Assembly: GCA_029962745.1 (NCBI GenBank)
Contig: CM057151.1
Coordinates: forward strand, 809,298 to 873,297
Direction of reading: 5' to 3'
DNA from: Echinometra lucunter
Lineage: Eukaryota > Echinodermata > Echinoidea > Camarodonta > Echinometridae
DNA length: 64,000 bases
The notes below the pieces were generated by a model. That model saw nothing but the letters and a program-made list of their open reading frames with translations. It ran no database searches and was not told the origin of the DNA. The position numbers and the translations under genes are program-made. This document shows, in pieces, positions 1 through 11,959 of this stretch (the stretch's first letter is position 1; each line of letters begins with the position of its first letter).

Positions 1-312
1 ATCTCATGCTTGTAAGCAACTGCTATCCATTCAAGAGTCTAGTTTAGCAAAACATACACCATGTTGAAATTACTTAGTATGACACAGGTACTTACTAGGA
101 TGACTGATTATCAGACAGGGTGCTATTATGAAGGTATCAGACATTCTGTTGTTTTGGAAACATTAATAATCTTTTGACAGAAAAGAAAGCTAGAAAACAA
201 AGATCTTGGACTCACTTCTTTTGGATTTAATTGCAGCTGGCAATGTGTAACACTTGTCAAAGGGAAATGTAATTTATATAAATATTATTCATATGTGTGC
301 AATACAACCTAC

Positions 313-2880
313 CTTCACAAATGAATGGATGAGCTTGACAGAGTGGTAATGGGATACAAGCCATCTTGTGTAGATCTGCATATCTTCTAGAGTAACAAGA
401 CTTTCTGTCACCAGGGGTTTCCCCATCACCAGGGCTTCATGGGCAACAGACAGTCTCTTCGCTCTGGCAATAGCATCACTGTACTCTGACATGATCATCC
501 TATAATAGATAAATAGTCACATCTTCCCAATCTTTATTGGTCATTTTATAATCTAGCATAGAAGTAGTGGAAACTCCTGGGTAAAATGAAACATTTTCTA
601 CCAATGCAAAATGTTTTATCTATGCCACAAAATGATTTACTTGGTGACTAACCATTAATAACTACAAAGAAATCTTAAAACATTACGTAAAATACAAATT
701 TGTTGGTAAAAGGCAATTATGGGAAACAAAATATTGAATTATTTAGCATTATTTAGCATACAGACAATAGTAACAAAGTAACAATACATAGTGATGAGAT
801 ATACGCACATGGAGACACTATAGTAGTGAAACGTGCTATACAAGCACTGTATTATTATTATCAATATTATTTTATAAGAGAGTAAAAAAGGAAACAAGTC
901 TAAAACGATTCAGCCAGCACAAGAAAGAGACAGGTAGATGAAGGAGAATTGTAAATGTTATTTCTAGTGCTGTCCACTTTCTAACAAATCCCAGATCCTA
1001 CAAAGCCGAATACAAAAAAATATAAGTAAATGATTTCCAAAGATGTCAAAAAGCAAGATGTATCTTACCCAAGTTGACTCTGATAGTGTGGATAGAGTGC
1101 TTCAAGGGTGCTGGTGTGTTCACAGAATCTCTTCCATCTCAACATATGCATGTGCTTACATTGGACTAGCTGCTGAATCTTATCACAGAAGAACTGGCAA
1201 GAAAGACAAAATGAAGTAAGTTCAGTGTCTATTCCTTTACCCTGTGCTGCTCATCTAATACATCCAGCATGGTGCATCCCAAATCATATCATGAAATGAC
1301 TTCACAGAGTCATCCATCAATTAAACAATCCACATAGTGAAAAAGGGTCATGTCATGTCTACACAGTGCAATCGAATGAAAGACAAACGCCACCACATAT
1401 AAAGTCTACAAGAGCAGGAGCATGTCTAGCGGTAACATCCACTGTCAGCTCTTTGTCTTTGCCAATACTAACCGACTCTGATCTGACCAGGGTTCGAGTC
1501 TGAGTCATGTCCTTCGGATGGTGACATAAAGGTCAGTCCTCGATGTAAATAATCGCATCTGATTGATACACGTTTGTAAAAACCAATTACACACATACGT
1601 GGGTAGAAAAAAATTAAAGCATTTGTATACTACAGAATATGGCAACTTCTAAGAGTGCTTCAGAAAGTCACAATTAATCTTGCAAAGCCCTGCTCATTTT
1701 ATTATTGAGACTTAAACTGTCCACAATGCACTTTCACTAAGATAAAGGCAAACATTCATTGTGTGCTTCTATAGCAAACAAACCTGATGCAGTAGAAGAG
1801 GAAGATTTTCTTTGGTAAACTCCCTCTTTTGACAGATTTCCATTTCCTCTTTCATAACATCAGCTTGGATGACAAGTGGCTGAGCTTCACTGACCTGAAA
1901 AACGGTATTTCAAAATTTATTAACATAAACTTAAAAAGGTACCTGTTCATCCAAAGTATGTCACTTTAAAGTTGTCATCGAATCACATATTCCAGTCACG
2001 ACATTTTCGAATGAAATTTAAAATCTTATGAAGAATTTTGTGCCCTCTTAAAACCAGTGCTAATTATACTACCTCAAGTTTAACTCCTTTTTAAACAAGG
2101 TAAAAATTAATAATGCAAAAAATCCTTTATGGTATTATAAACATATATTGTGTAGCATACAATCCAAATGCCAAAGGTTCATTAAACTTTACATGAACCT
2201 TTGTAAACCATGTTCCTTTTCTCCAGGAGACCAGGATACTTCAAACTGTATGGCATTGTTTTAATGCAATTCTTACATCCATCAATCCAATTGTTAAAAA
2301 ATAAATTAGAAACAGAGATCCTTTTTTTTACAAGTTCTATGTGACTGTCAAATACAGGTTCGAGTCCATAACATATATACAAGAAACAAGAAATAAATGC
2401 TTTGAAAATAATGTACAGACCTCCATTGCTCTCTTGATGACTTGCTCTCTCTGCTTCCTAAAGTGATCAACACTTTTAGGGATGGACACAGAACTGCAGA
2501 AAAACCATGAATAAAACAAAACATCCCTTAGCATAGTACATGTAAACAGCATGGTTACTAACACTGCACAACTGAATTTCAATCTTTATTCATTTCACTT
2601 ACAGCAAGTTGCTCATAATTAATATATCTGGTAAGAACGAACTACTAAGAAAAAATTTTATATTATTTTTCTTCTCACTTGCCTTCTGTTTAAGATCAAG
2701 ATTATTTAACATACAAAGGGAAATCCTAAAAACCAACCTGGCAACCTTGGGCGTTTTGCCCAGCATTTCATTCTCCTCAATGTCATTCTTGAGATCCTGA
2801 AGCTCCTTGGCTAACTCTTCTTCTAAAGCTTTGATCTTCTCAGATGAACCAACTTGATAGAGCTCAGCTGATGAAGACAT
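313..2880 (-). CDS. CCDC162/DUF4549-type coiled-coil protein, N-terminal exons (partial)
   Basis: Five coding exons on the minus strand join in phase: 2880-2738 (start codon), 2493-2421, 1894-1784, 1193-1069 and 499-313, giving the first 213 residues. All junctions are GT-AG. The first donor was placed so that residues read ...GKTPKVASSVSIPKS, because the other nearby GT breaks the frame. The N-terminus is a charged coiled coil (EKIKALEEELAKELQDL), followed by a 'PLVIQADVM' segment, 'LPLLLHQFF', and 'HMLRWKRFCEH'. From memory this order resembles the N-terminal domain of metazoan CCDC162-like proteins (Pfam DUF4549), whose function is not well defined. No enzyme motif or membrane segment is visible. 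The exon at 313 ends in a good donor, so the gene continues left of the window. The family call is recognition from memory; the exon structure is seen directly. Confidence 0.68.
1425..1590 (+). repeat. tRNA-derived SINE in an intron of the coiled-coil gene
   Basis: A box A-like stretch (GTCTAGCGGTAACATCCA, near 1425) is followed about 55 bases later by a box B-like GGGTTCGAGTCTGA, the internal RNA polymerase III promoter layout of a tRNA-derived SINE. There is no tRNA cloverleaf, so it is not a functional tRNA gene. The 3' limit is a guess. Confidence 0.5.
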
Positions 2881-2989
2881 TTCGGGAGTCTGTTATCACG
2901 CTCTGTGTAGAATTAACTTGGTCTAATACTGCTGTGGTTTTGTAGAACTGCTGAATGCCTTTAGATTTGTCACATTTTGGATTTAATAT
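2881..2989 (-). other. 5' UTR of the coiled-coil gene, with a probable intron upstream
   Basis: Right of the start codon at 2880 the minus strand has no further in-frame coding sense. A CTTTGCCAG acceptor (minus strand) ends next to 2989, so this stretch is probably the part of the 5' UTR that shares an exon with the start codon, with another noncoding exon further right. No TATA box is evident. Confidence 0.35.
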
Positions 2990-3331
2990 CTGGCAAAGAA
3001 GAAAACATTACACGATCAAATAAATTTGAGATAGTTGATGACCACTTCCAATCTATAACACAGTCACGAGCAAACAGTAACAACTAACAGCAAGCTCCAA
3101 GTATACCCAGTCATTTTGTGTTCAAACATGTTGAGTATCCAGACAGATGATTTCAAATGGTAGTTTGAAGATTGCATGCAATATTCAAGATTTTTTTAAA
3201 AGTATGTTGAGCAATATTATGAATCACATATCAAATATTCATGGTGGTCAATTCTGACACATTTTTTTTTTCCTGAAATTTTACAGCAAAAGTGACAGCT
3301 TCATTTTTGTTAAGTGTCCAACCACGCCTCC

Positions 3332-3334
3332 CCC

Positions 3335-3368
<34 letters not shown>
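3332..3368. repeat. poly-C tract
   Basis: A homopolymer of about 35 C, interrupted only near its left end. It lies just upstream of the coiled-coil gene. Poly-glycine ORFs on the minus strand here are artefacts of the tract. Confidence 0.9.
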
Positions 3369-3369
<1 letters not shown>

Positions 3370-3421
3370 TAATGTAACTTACAATGTATGATTTTGTACA
3401 GTGATTCATGAATATAATTAA

Positions 3422-4992
3422 TGAACAAAATGAACAAAAAATATCATTACACATATCAAGACTCACACTGGAGTATGCTCTTCACAACTTGCTTAACATT
3501 GACAAAAGTGCCCTCCCTGCAACAAGAACTTGAGAGTATGAAACTAGACTCCAGATCTAGATCTACTTCAAATGCAATAACAAAATACTCTGTCCAAAAG
3601 GATGGAAGAGAAGCAAACACCCTGAAGGAGAAGCAGGAGCAGATGAAAGATGGAAGCGGAAAAAAGGAAGAAAATGAAGGGAAAAAAAATTCATTCAATT
3701 CAATTCAATTAAGTCACAAAAAAGCAACATAAACATAAAAGTGTACAGAATAATAATAGACAATACTGGCTTAAGTGATGGGGAAGAAAATATTCAGAAT
3801 CTCATTCATTGTATTCAACAAATCAGACAAATTTTCAGAAATATTCATAGACATGGTAGTTATATTTTCACTCAACTTCCACATCCACATCATCTCCTAT
3901 TATTTTTTTGTTTCCAGTTGTAAAAGTTAGACCTCCTTAGACTTTAGACACTATATGGTAGGGGTCCTAATGACAAGTTAAGCTATGTGGGTCCTACAGC
4001 TTTACAACCTACAAATACGCACAATGCGACACATTCAGTGCTCCAAACTTCCGATGTGACAGAGCAACAAGGATATCATCAAGGTTTGCCAAAAAGAATC
4101 AGTAATTTTCCTTATTCCTTTTAATACTATGGTTGGATTAAATTGGGGTAACATTCACACCAGTCAGTTTAAAAATCAAGATTTGCATCCATTTATTACA
4201 TGTGCATACTGCATAGGACCCTTAATGCGGCAGCCCGAACGCTGCCACTCCGTGGCGGCGTCCGCGTCCCGGGGCTACATAGGACCCCTTGCCGATTAAA
4301 ATTTGACACGGATATTCAACTTGAAAATATGCATCTGTCATAATTTTCTCTATAAATCAACTTTAGAATATGTAGAACCAAAATATATTAAAAAGTTAAC
4401 TCACACCAATCATTTTGTGACTTTTAACTGCTGGAAACAAAGTGTATTGGCATTGCTACTCCTTGGCTTTAGCTTCCCCATATTCCCTCAATCTACCAAA
4501 ACCAAAGATGTGCCATAAAATTACGACTCAAAAACATAAAACTTCACGAACCTTATAGAACCATGCCACAATAAATATTTTAGTCTAACTGTTATATTTA
4601 AAGAGATTTGTTATTTGCCACTTTTAGAAAGATTGACATGGTCACCCTTTTTTCTTTTCAATCAATCCATCATCCATTAACTGCAACTGGCTTTATCTAT
4701 CCTCCACTTCAGTCCCGTACCTTGCTAATTGTGTTCGTGAAATAGCGCACCACCTGCACAAAATCGCTCCTTAATTCTTTACTTTTTCTTCAACTTTCAG
4801 AAGTAAGCCTTTAACTTTCTTTCACTTACCCCTATTAATCTCTTTAATTCATGAAATTGATGAATATCACAGTTTTATGCCCCCAAACTACTTTTAAAGT
4901 AGACTCCTTAAGGCCATATCCTGGGACGCAGCTTTTAATTGATTTGAGCATGCGCAGATGGCGATAGCAACGAGATCATTGTGTATGTACGC
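3422..4992. other. Noncoding stretch upstream of the coiled-coil gene
   Basis: No convincing gene. Between about 3957 and 4290, short copies of 'aggggtccta' and its reverse complement occur in inverted orientation, and a 10-bp direct repeat 'cataggaccc' flanks a GC-rich core (4222-4276). This suggests a degenerate inverted-repeat element. The ORFs of up to 103 codons here are low-complexity and lack splice or domain support. Confidence 0.45.
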
Positions 4993-5040
4993 ATTTCAAC
5001 CACAGAAATAGAAGACGTCTTCTATTTCTGTGATTTCAAC
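4993..5040. repeat. 32-bp perfect palindrome flanked by 8-bp direct repeats
   Basis: Positions 5001-5032 read identically on both strands: left half CACAGAAATAGAAGAC, right half GTCTTCTATTTCTGTG. The sequence ATTTCAAC stands immediately on both sides, at 4993-5000 and 5033-5040. An 8-bp direct repeat around an inverted repeat looks like the target-site duplication of a hAT-type transposition event, here around a body that is nothing but two fused termini. Confidence 0.75.
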
Positions 5041-7120
5041 CTGTCAAGCACAGTAGATTCCTTTAAAAACGTGCAGTCTCATTTCAGAAATTAATCATGA
5101 AAGAAGCGATCATAAAACTCGAAAACAAAGACATTACGTTTTGAAATGTTGTAAAAACATTATTACATTTTGTAAATTTAGAAAATAGAAGAAGAAAAAA
5201 ATAAAGACGCTAATAAATTTTGTAATTTCAGATGTAACGTTAGATCACATTAAATTTACCTCTGTAAATCAAAGGTTGGTTTGCAGTATACTGAAAATAG
5301 TAAATACTATACTTGCCTTGTAAGTAATTATACCAGTCAAATGGTGAGGTGTGGTATAAAGGGCATATCATGCATAAAATAATAAGGTTCTAACAATTTC
5401 CACCTTAATTCGGAGGTGCACCTCAGTGACATCAAAAGATTTCTGAAAATGTGGGATAGTAAGCCCCTACCACTATAGGCCTAACAAGTGGTGGTCCCAT
5501 CTCGAAACAAAAATCTTGCAATATCTGACACAAATGGATTTAAACCCGCCATCTTCAAAATATTCATGAAGAGTTTGTGGATTCATGTCATCGATATCAA
5601 ACATATGTTTTTTCATAATTTATAAGTTCATGGTTTCTTCAAAGTAAACCTTTGGTTTGGGGTTTCGTGTTTTTTGTTTGTTTGTTTTTTTTTTTGGGGG
5701 GGTTGTGTTTTCGTTTGTTTGTTTGTTTGTTTGTTTGTTAGTCTGTTTGTCTGTTTTTTGCTTTGTTTTGTTTTGTTTTGCCTTGTTTTGTTTTAGTGTT
5801 TCTGGGACAAACAGTACGTGACATGGACCAAGTACCATCATATGAACCCCACAATCACATTACACTGAAACTCTACTTTTTTCATTTCAGAATAATCACT
5901 CCCTATTGTTCAAGCATTGCTTTTTTGAATACTTTCTTTTTCGTTATATTGGCAGATTTTTATCCAAATTAATCGATAGTTTATTTAATGTAAGAATTGT
6001 TTTCAACGAAAAAATGGTAATAGGTTGTGAAATAGAGCGAAAAAAGAAATGAATCTAGTCAATCTTACGTTAAATTTTGCTCGTAGAAATTATATAGATT
6101 GTTTTGGAAGTAAAAATCACAGGATGCATGCCTTATATTTAGTTAAAGAATTCGAGATATATAGAAATTCCCTCACATCTTAATATAAAACGTGATAAAA
6201 AAAACCCATACAAACGAAGTTGAAAAAAGGATTGTCAATTATTGCTCATCATTTGTGTTATTTTAGTTTTCATTATGTTATGACTGCATGAATTTCATAT
6301 CATTGTTATAAGTTGTCATTTTATGATATTATATTTTATAATATTTTAAAATCCCTCGAAAGAGGATAAATTTTAAAAAAAGTGAGATACTACAGAGTGA
6401 AAACAAATACATACACATTTAGTTTTATGTTCACAAATTTCAAATTACTTTTATGATTATATCATGCGAAGTCAAAGCTTATGTCTCGGTATTGATTTAA
6501 TTGAATATTGTACACATGCAGTAATACTTTCTCTTGCATTAATGGATCTAACTTTTTTTACATTACAGTTTGAAATTTTTATATTATGAAGTACTATTTT
6601 AATAATTTTCATTATTTGTCAACGTTCTGTTTTAATTCGATTTTTATGTAAACATTGCAATATTACTTTTAGTCCTTGAACTACTGCACTGTATTTTTTT
6701 TTAATCAATAAACAGAAATTGAATATTGAATCTGCTTCCCATGCCTATATTGCAGAAAACATTATTGTTAGGCCGGGCAACGATTATTAACGTAAACACT
6801 GTGCATTTTGATTCATGAATACGCTATTGAGGTGAATGTGATTAATAGATGCCGGGTATATAGACATGGCAGAAGTGTATATTTGAGTACATTTTGGAAT
6901 GCATTGCTGAAAAAGACACGAAAATGCATACATTCAGGAGGGATATGAGGTGGAGTCTATCCAGATAAATTTATCCAGTTATTGTACAGTCTATTCCCAA
7001 TTCAAGATCCATCGCAATATTCAAACTTTTCCATCCTTACATTTGATCTAAATGTTAGTGAATTAGATAATCGCTTTATTTACTTTAAAATCTAATCTTC
7101 TTCGGATATAGTACTTCTTC
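5041..7120. other. AT-rich noncoding stretch
   Basis: No gene seen. It holds a poly-G and TTTG-rich low-complexity patch (about 5660-5790) and long AT-rich DNA. An AATAAA-like site near 6708 could be the 3' end of an old retroposon. Confidence 0.4.
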
Positions 7121-7134
7121 CAATATTTGAATCT

Positions 7135-7350
7135 CTCTCTCTCTCTCATCTCTGTCCATGCAAGCTCTCTCCAACTCCCCCCCCCCCCCGCTCTCTCTCT
7201 CTCTCACTCTCTCTCACACACTCTCTCTCTCTTCTTTCTTTCTCTCACCCCTTCCCCCTCTCTCTCACACATTTTCCATGGATAGTCCCCCATCTTGATT
7301 TCCTTTCCCTCTCTCTCTCTTTAATGTTCTCTTTCTATAGCTATCTCCCT
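7135..7350. repeat. CT-rich microsatellite cluster
   Basis: Several runs of CT dinucleotides broken by C-runs and CTTT units. Confidence 0.85.
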
Positions 7351-7744
7351 CTAATTCATTCGCTATCTCTCTTTATGTCGACACTAAACTACAACTTGAA
7401 TTCTAAACAGTGATCACTTTTAATTATCATACTTATCTCACATGCAACCCATGCCAGTGTGGATCAGTATCACTTTCAAGACAGCGTGAAATTTCAAGTA
7501 ATGGTTTGAATATTTACTTTTAGACTGTCTGATATATCTTAATTTGTCCTGCGGGTCAGATTTTTAAAATGAAATTATGTCACTGGCCATTAAGCAACAC
7601 ATGAGCTTACGGGGCAGATTATCTTGCTCAAATATTAACTTCTGAGTTTCTAAATTTTAGTACTTCTAAAATGGAGAGGCAGTGCACCGCGATGTGACAT
7701 AAAATGTCAGTTGTATTTGGCCAGAATGGACATTTTGTATAGTT

Positions 7745-8042
7745 GAATTGAACTGAAAATGGTTTATTGTGATCAACACATCGCAGCTAGAAGGCTGAAT
7801 TGTGTGCAGTTTACAATAAAAACAGACATAGATATACACTATTTACAAATCTTAAAAACATCATATAAAGATATACAGATATACAATACAGTATAGTAAT
7901 CATATTTCACATGATTGTGTTTATAGTTATAACCATTATTTTTGTCAATATTCTTTTTCTTTGTTGAACAATTACATAAAAAACTGTTACTTGAATGTGT
8001 GGAATGTGAAACAATAAATCAAATCAAATCAAATCAAATCAA
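7745..8042 (+). repeat. Retroposon 3' end with an (AATCA)n tail
   Basis: The stretch 'gcagctagaaggctgaattg' near 7785 recurs in diverged form near 27535. The element ends in 'gtgaaacaataaatcaaatc' with five AATCA-type units. The same kind of ending is seen in the opposite orientation at 36364-36420. This is the usual look of a LINE or SINE 3' terminus with a microsatellite tail instead of poly-A. Confidence 0.5.
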
Positions 8043-8071
8043 TCATTTCATTTAAAGATAGGAATATAATA

Positions 8072-8092
8072 TCATTATTATTGTTATTGTTA

Positions 8093-8142
<50 letters not shown>
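8072..8142. repeat. (ATT)n microsatellite
   Basis: An ATT/GTT trinucleotide run directly following the (AATCA)n retroposon tail. Confidence 0.9.
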
Positions 8143-8242
8143 GCTACTATTGTTATTACTATTAACTTAAACACATGGAACAGGATGAAAGGTGGATGTT
8201 TGAAATTGGATTGCATGACGAGAGAGCGGGAAAGGGAGTATG

Positions 8243-8253
8243 TGAAGAAGAAG

Positions 8254-8290
<37 letters not shown>
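8243..8290. repeat. (GAA)n/(GA)n microsatellite
   Basis: A GAA run passing into GA dinucleotides. Confidence 0.9.
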
Positions 8291-8292
<2 letters not shown>

Positions 8293-8399
8293 TGAGAGAA
8301 GGAGGGAAAATAAGTGAGGATTATAATGTAACAATACACATATAAGGTGAAATAAAAGTTCAAGAAACATAGGCATGTGTAGCTATGCAAATATTAATA

Positions 8400-10280
8400 A
8401 ACATTGAATAAGAATACAATTGAGCTAAAGTCGGGGAATGGATACAGATAATTAAAACAACCGGGAATTATTCATGAGTAGTTTTAAAAGTCATTCATGT
8501 TATTGTTATAGTTGTCATTTTAAATAAAAACTGGTCTGTGTAAGCCGCTAGAAATATTACTTACATATTACATACTGCTGGATTTTTAATTGATGGAAAA
8601 TGCAAAGGTTATGCATAATATATGCATAGGGATTAGCAATGCACCTCAGCCGGACAGAGACTTGAGTATGAGTATATCTCTAAAACACTTGTGTGTTTAA
8701 ATCTTAAATCTTTATGTAGTTTATTTATATTTATTACTTCTCGTCCATATGGATTTTCTTTTGAAGATTATTAGAGCGATTTATGATATCTTATACGGTA
8801 TCATATCCGGGGAACATAGACGTTCTCTGCTTGGAGCTATGCATTGCTTTAGAGAATATAGTCCGTAAAACAATAACAATGAATGCAGTGATATGAGTTC
8901 CTTTTTTCTGTTCGTTGCTTACTGGTGGTGTTTTCTTAGAACAAAGTATGCAAGGCTGTAATGAAAACATATACCGTTCCTAAAATTGTGACATGAATAG
9001 CTTAAGTACAATACACACCTTGTGTAGTCATATGTAATCGGTTGCCTATAATTTAAGTTAATCCCGAATAGATAACAGATGCTATTTACTTGCAACGTGG
9101 ATTGTTGTCATTATAATGTCGCTAATTAACTTCTGATTAACATGTCAATATGACCTCGGGGAAATCCCTCAAAATCGATTCTCTACCGAGAAATTAAATA
9201 AGACTGAACTGTAATCCTCGAGAGATCAAAGCATGGGGTCGGATCGTTAAGGATTATGTTGTCAGTGTAGGCCTATAAGCTGAGGTTAACAAAGGCCCGT
9301 ATTGATTGATTAAACACTTGCATGGAATTGCATGAAAGACATTCACGAAGCTGCACGCGATAGTCAGCTATTAATTATTGTTTCATTTTCTCTAATGAGG
9401 AGTCAAGCAGGAATAATCCGAAATTTTTACACCCCCCCCCCAAAAAAAAAAAAGTTTCCCTAAGCAGATAAAGGACGTGACATGGCACAATGTCCTGATA
9501 CTTAAACTTCATGGAAAACGGTATTCAGTTGTAGCCTGTTCCTAAGAATCCTACATGACAAGTTAAGATTATCACATTCTCCAAGGGATTTCCCCTCTTT
9601 TTCTCAGACACGCATACTTGAAAATACATGAAGTGTAAACCTGTTACCAGCCCTGGACATCATACATAGTTTGATCTAAGCTTATTCCTCATCTAGAGCT
9701 TCGTGATCAAATGGATGACGTCTAGAGGCTACTAGCAGAGTACAGTTGCTTTAACAGAAGATTAACAGATACTCAATATGCCGTGTTGGTATGGTAAGTT
9801 TCCTGAACTTTTCAAACATATTTTCAATTTACGGACAGACGTTATGCAACTCTAAAGACATTGTTTGAACTATGTGTTTATAATCTGTAGGATAAAGAAA
9901 CTTGATGGATAAGCACCTTTTAGAAAGGACAAATGCTATTCGACACTGACAAACATTCATTATTTGTACTGATGTACGCTTTAAGCTCTAAGATTGCGTT
10001 AATTCAAAGACTTGATAATTTCATTCAATCTGATCCACATAACACGCAAGAACAAAATGATAGTTGGGACATAAATCTGTTTTCCACCAGCATTAAGCAT
10101 GTCAAGTAATAAAAGCGAAGGAGAAAAGAAGAATTCATAAAGAAAATGGGCGTAAGATCATTAAAAATACTGAAGGTATTAAAGGGAACAAAGCGATCAA
10201 GAAATACGCATTTGGGGGGGGGGAGGTGTGAGTGTGAGTGTGTGAGGATGTGTGTGTGTGAGGGTGTGACGGTGTGACGG
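8400..10280. other. Noncoding stretch
   Basis: No gene, RNA or clear mobile element was recognised. A short C-run plus A-run lies at 9431-9452, and a G-run with (GT)n-like DNA at 10213-10280 abuts the LINE fragment that follows. Confidence 0.4.
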
Positions 10281-10283
10281 TGT

Positions 10284-11228
10284 GTTTTACTGATGTAGAA
10301 ATTTGTAAATTATTTGGATATATCGGAAGTACAACTCATAAGAAAACAAAGGGAATTTCAGTTTAAGCTTTTACATGGCGCAATATATACAAAAGAACAT
10401 TTGAAGAGATTTGGTTTTGTGGGGGATAATTACTGCTCATTTTGTTGTACACATACTGAATCATATTTTCATATATTCATGGACTGTATAAAGGTTAAGC
10501 CTTTGTGGCAATTTTGTATTGATCATTTTTGTTTAGTTGAATTAAGAACTATGAACTGGAGGGATATATTTTTAGGATTACCTGGAAATTCTAATAGAAA
10601 TAAATGTGTTAAATCTGTTATTTTTATTTATAAAATATGCTATTTTTAATTCAAAAGCTGAAGGCCGGTTACCCTCTTTCATTAAAATACAGAAATATAT
10701 TAGGGGTTGTATAGAGGAAGAAAGTCGCCTGGCATCAAAATCAGGCAAGATAAGTTTACATATACAAAAATGGGATGAACTGAAGGTGAAAAGAGATTTG
10801 AATGTGAACAGATAGGATGTGTCTAGTGTGGTACGAGTGACAATTTTGGTGTTAGTGTTGATGATTCAGTGAGTGTTGATGATTTGTACTAGTTCTTTTC
10901 ATTTCCCCCTTCTCTTGTGTCAATCTGATTTGCAGATTTTTTTTTTTTTTTACCCTATGTCAAAATTAAATGTTCATGAACATATTTGTATGAATGTTTG
11001 TTTATGTATGTGTGTATGTGTGAGTGTGTTGGTTGCGGGGGTGTAAGTGTGTGTGAGTGGGTGTATATGTCAATGTACTTTTTCTTTCATTGTATGTAGA
11101 AGCTTAATGTAAAATGTATTAGGGGTGCAACAATGATATCTTGATTTTTTTTTTCTTTCTGCAAATCTTTCAGTATTAATTATATGTATTATTAGGTTAC
11201 ATGAGGGTCGGGGCTGAGTTCATTTTAT

Positions 11229-11290
<62 letters not shown>

Positions 11291-11448
11291 TCAAGGTATT
11301 TCATTCCATCATTATTTGCTTCAGTTTTTTTTGGTAAATAGTTTTGTAATTTGTTATTGATATGAAATGAAGATTTGTCAATTTTGTTTATATTTATCTG
11401 AGTTTATTTGAATGAAATCCTTAATAAAAACATGTTGAAAAAAAAAGT
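10284..11448 (+). mobile_element. 5'-truncated L1/Tx1-like LINE 3' end, copy 1
   Basis: From 'ttttactgatgtagaaattt' on, this copy is nearly identical to 29374-30473. It encodes the C-terminal part of the reverse-transcriptase ORF, including a Cys/His region (NYCSFCCTHTESYFHIFMDC), but a one-base shift near 10623-10640 splits the ORF at 10649. A 3' UTR follows, then AATAAA (about 11423) and an A-run (11440-11446). The start lies inside the ORF, so this is a typical 5'-truncated insertion. It carries an (AT)n run at 11232-11286 that the other copy lacks. Confidence 0.85.
11232..11286. repeat. (AT)n microsatellite inside LINE copy 1
   Basis: About 27 AT units in the LINE 3' UTR. The homologous point in copy 2 (near 30310) has only 'catatattcaagg'. 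Confidence 0.95.
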
Positions 11449-11494
11449 GTGTGTGTGAGTGTGAGTATGTGTTTTAATATTGGCGGATCATAAG

Positions 11495-11700
11495 TGAGGT
11501 GCCGTAGTGGCTTGAGGCGCTGACCTGAGGCGCGAAAGTCCGGGGTTTGATCCCCGATATGGCACAGTATGCAAGGCATTTTATCTACGTTGTTCTACGT
11601 GGTTCTGTCACTTGACTCTCAGTCAAAGGGTTGAGAGTTCGAATCCCTGCCTGTGGCGCTAACGTCTTTTGGCAAGACACTAATCCTCGGTTACCACTCT
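11495..11700 (+). repeat. Dimeric tRNA-derived SINE
   Basis: Box A-like 'tgccgtagtggcttgaggcg' is followed by box B-like 'ggggtttgatcccc'. About 105 bases on, a second box B-like 'gagttcgaatccctg' occurs, then a SINE body with 'ggcaagacactaatcctcgg'. Two promoter-like modules in the same orientation suggest a composite or dimeric SINE. Confidence 0.55.
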
Positions 11701-11711
11701 CCATCCAGGGG

Positions 11712-11959
11712 GTTGTAATATGAACAATACAATCAGTCTTACGATTGATATCAACCGTAAGTCTATGACAAACCATGTACTAAAGAGATACAATTGATTG
11801 TAAGAATGATTGTATCTCTTTATGTTACACCCAGGGCCCTGTAACATAAAAAATACAATCAATGTTACGATTGATATCAATCGTAAGTCTATGGCAAACC
11901 ATGTACTAAAGATATACAATTGATTGCAAGATTGATTGTATCTCTTTCTGTTACACCCC
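11712..11959. repeat. Two-copy 126-bp tandem repeat with a palindromic core
   Basis: Two units with a 126-bp period share 'acgattgatatcaa' at 11741 and 11867. In the second unit 11865-11886 is a perfect 22-bp palindrome (half: TTACGATTGAT); the first unit has one mismatch. It directly follows the dimeric SINE and ends at a C-run. Confidence 0.7.

Noticed and set aside
1425..1590. Functional tRNA gene
   Set aside because: Promoter boxes are present, but no acceptor-stem pairing or anticodon arm can be drawn; read as a SINE.
2357..2368. Box B-like GGTTCGAGTCC as part of a tRNA or SINE
   Set aside because: No box A at a suitable distance and no tail; probably chance.
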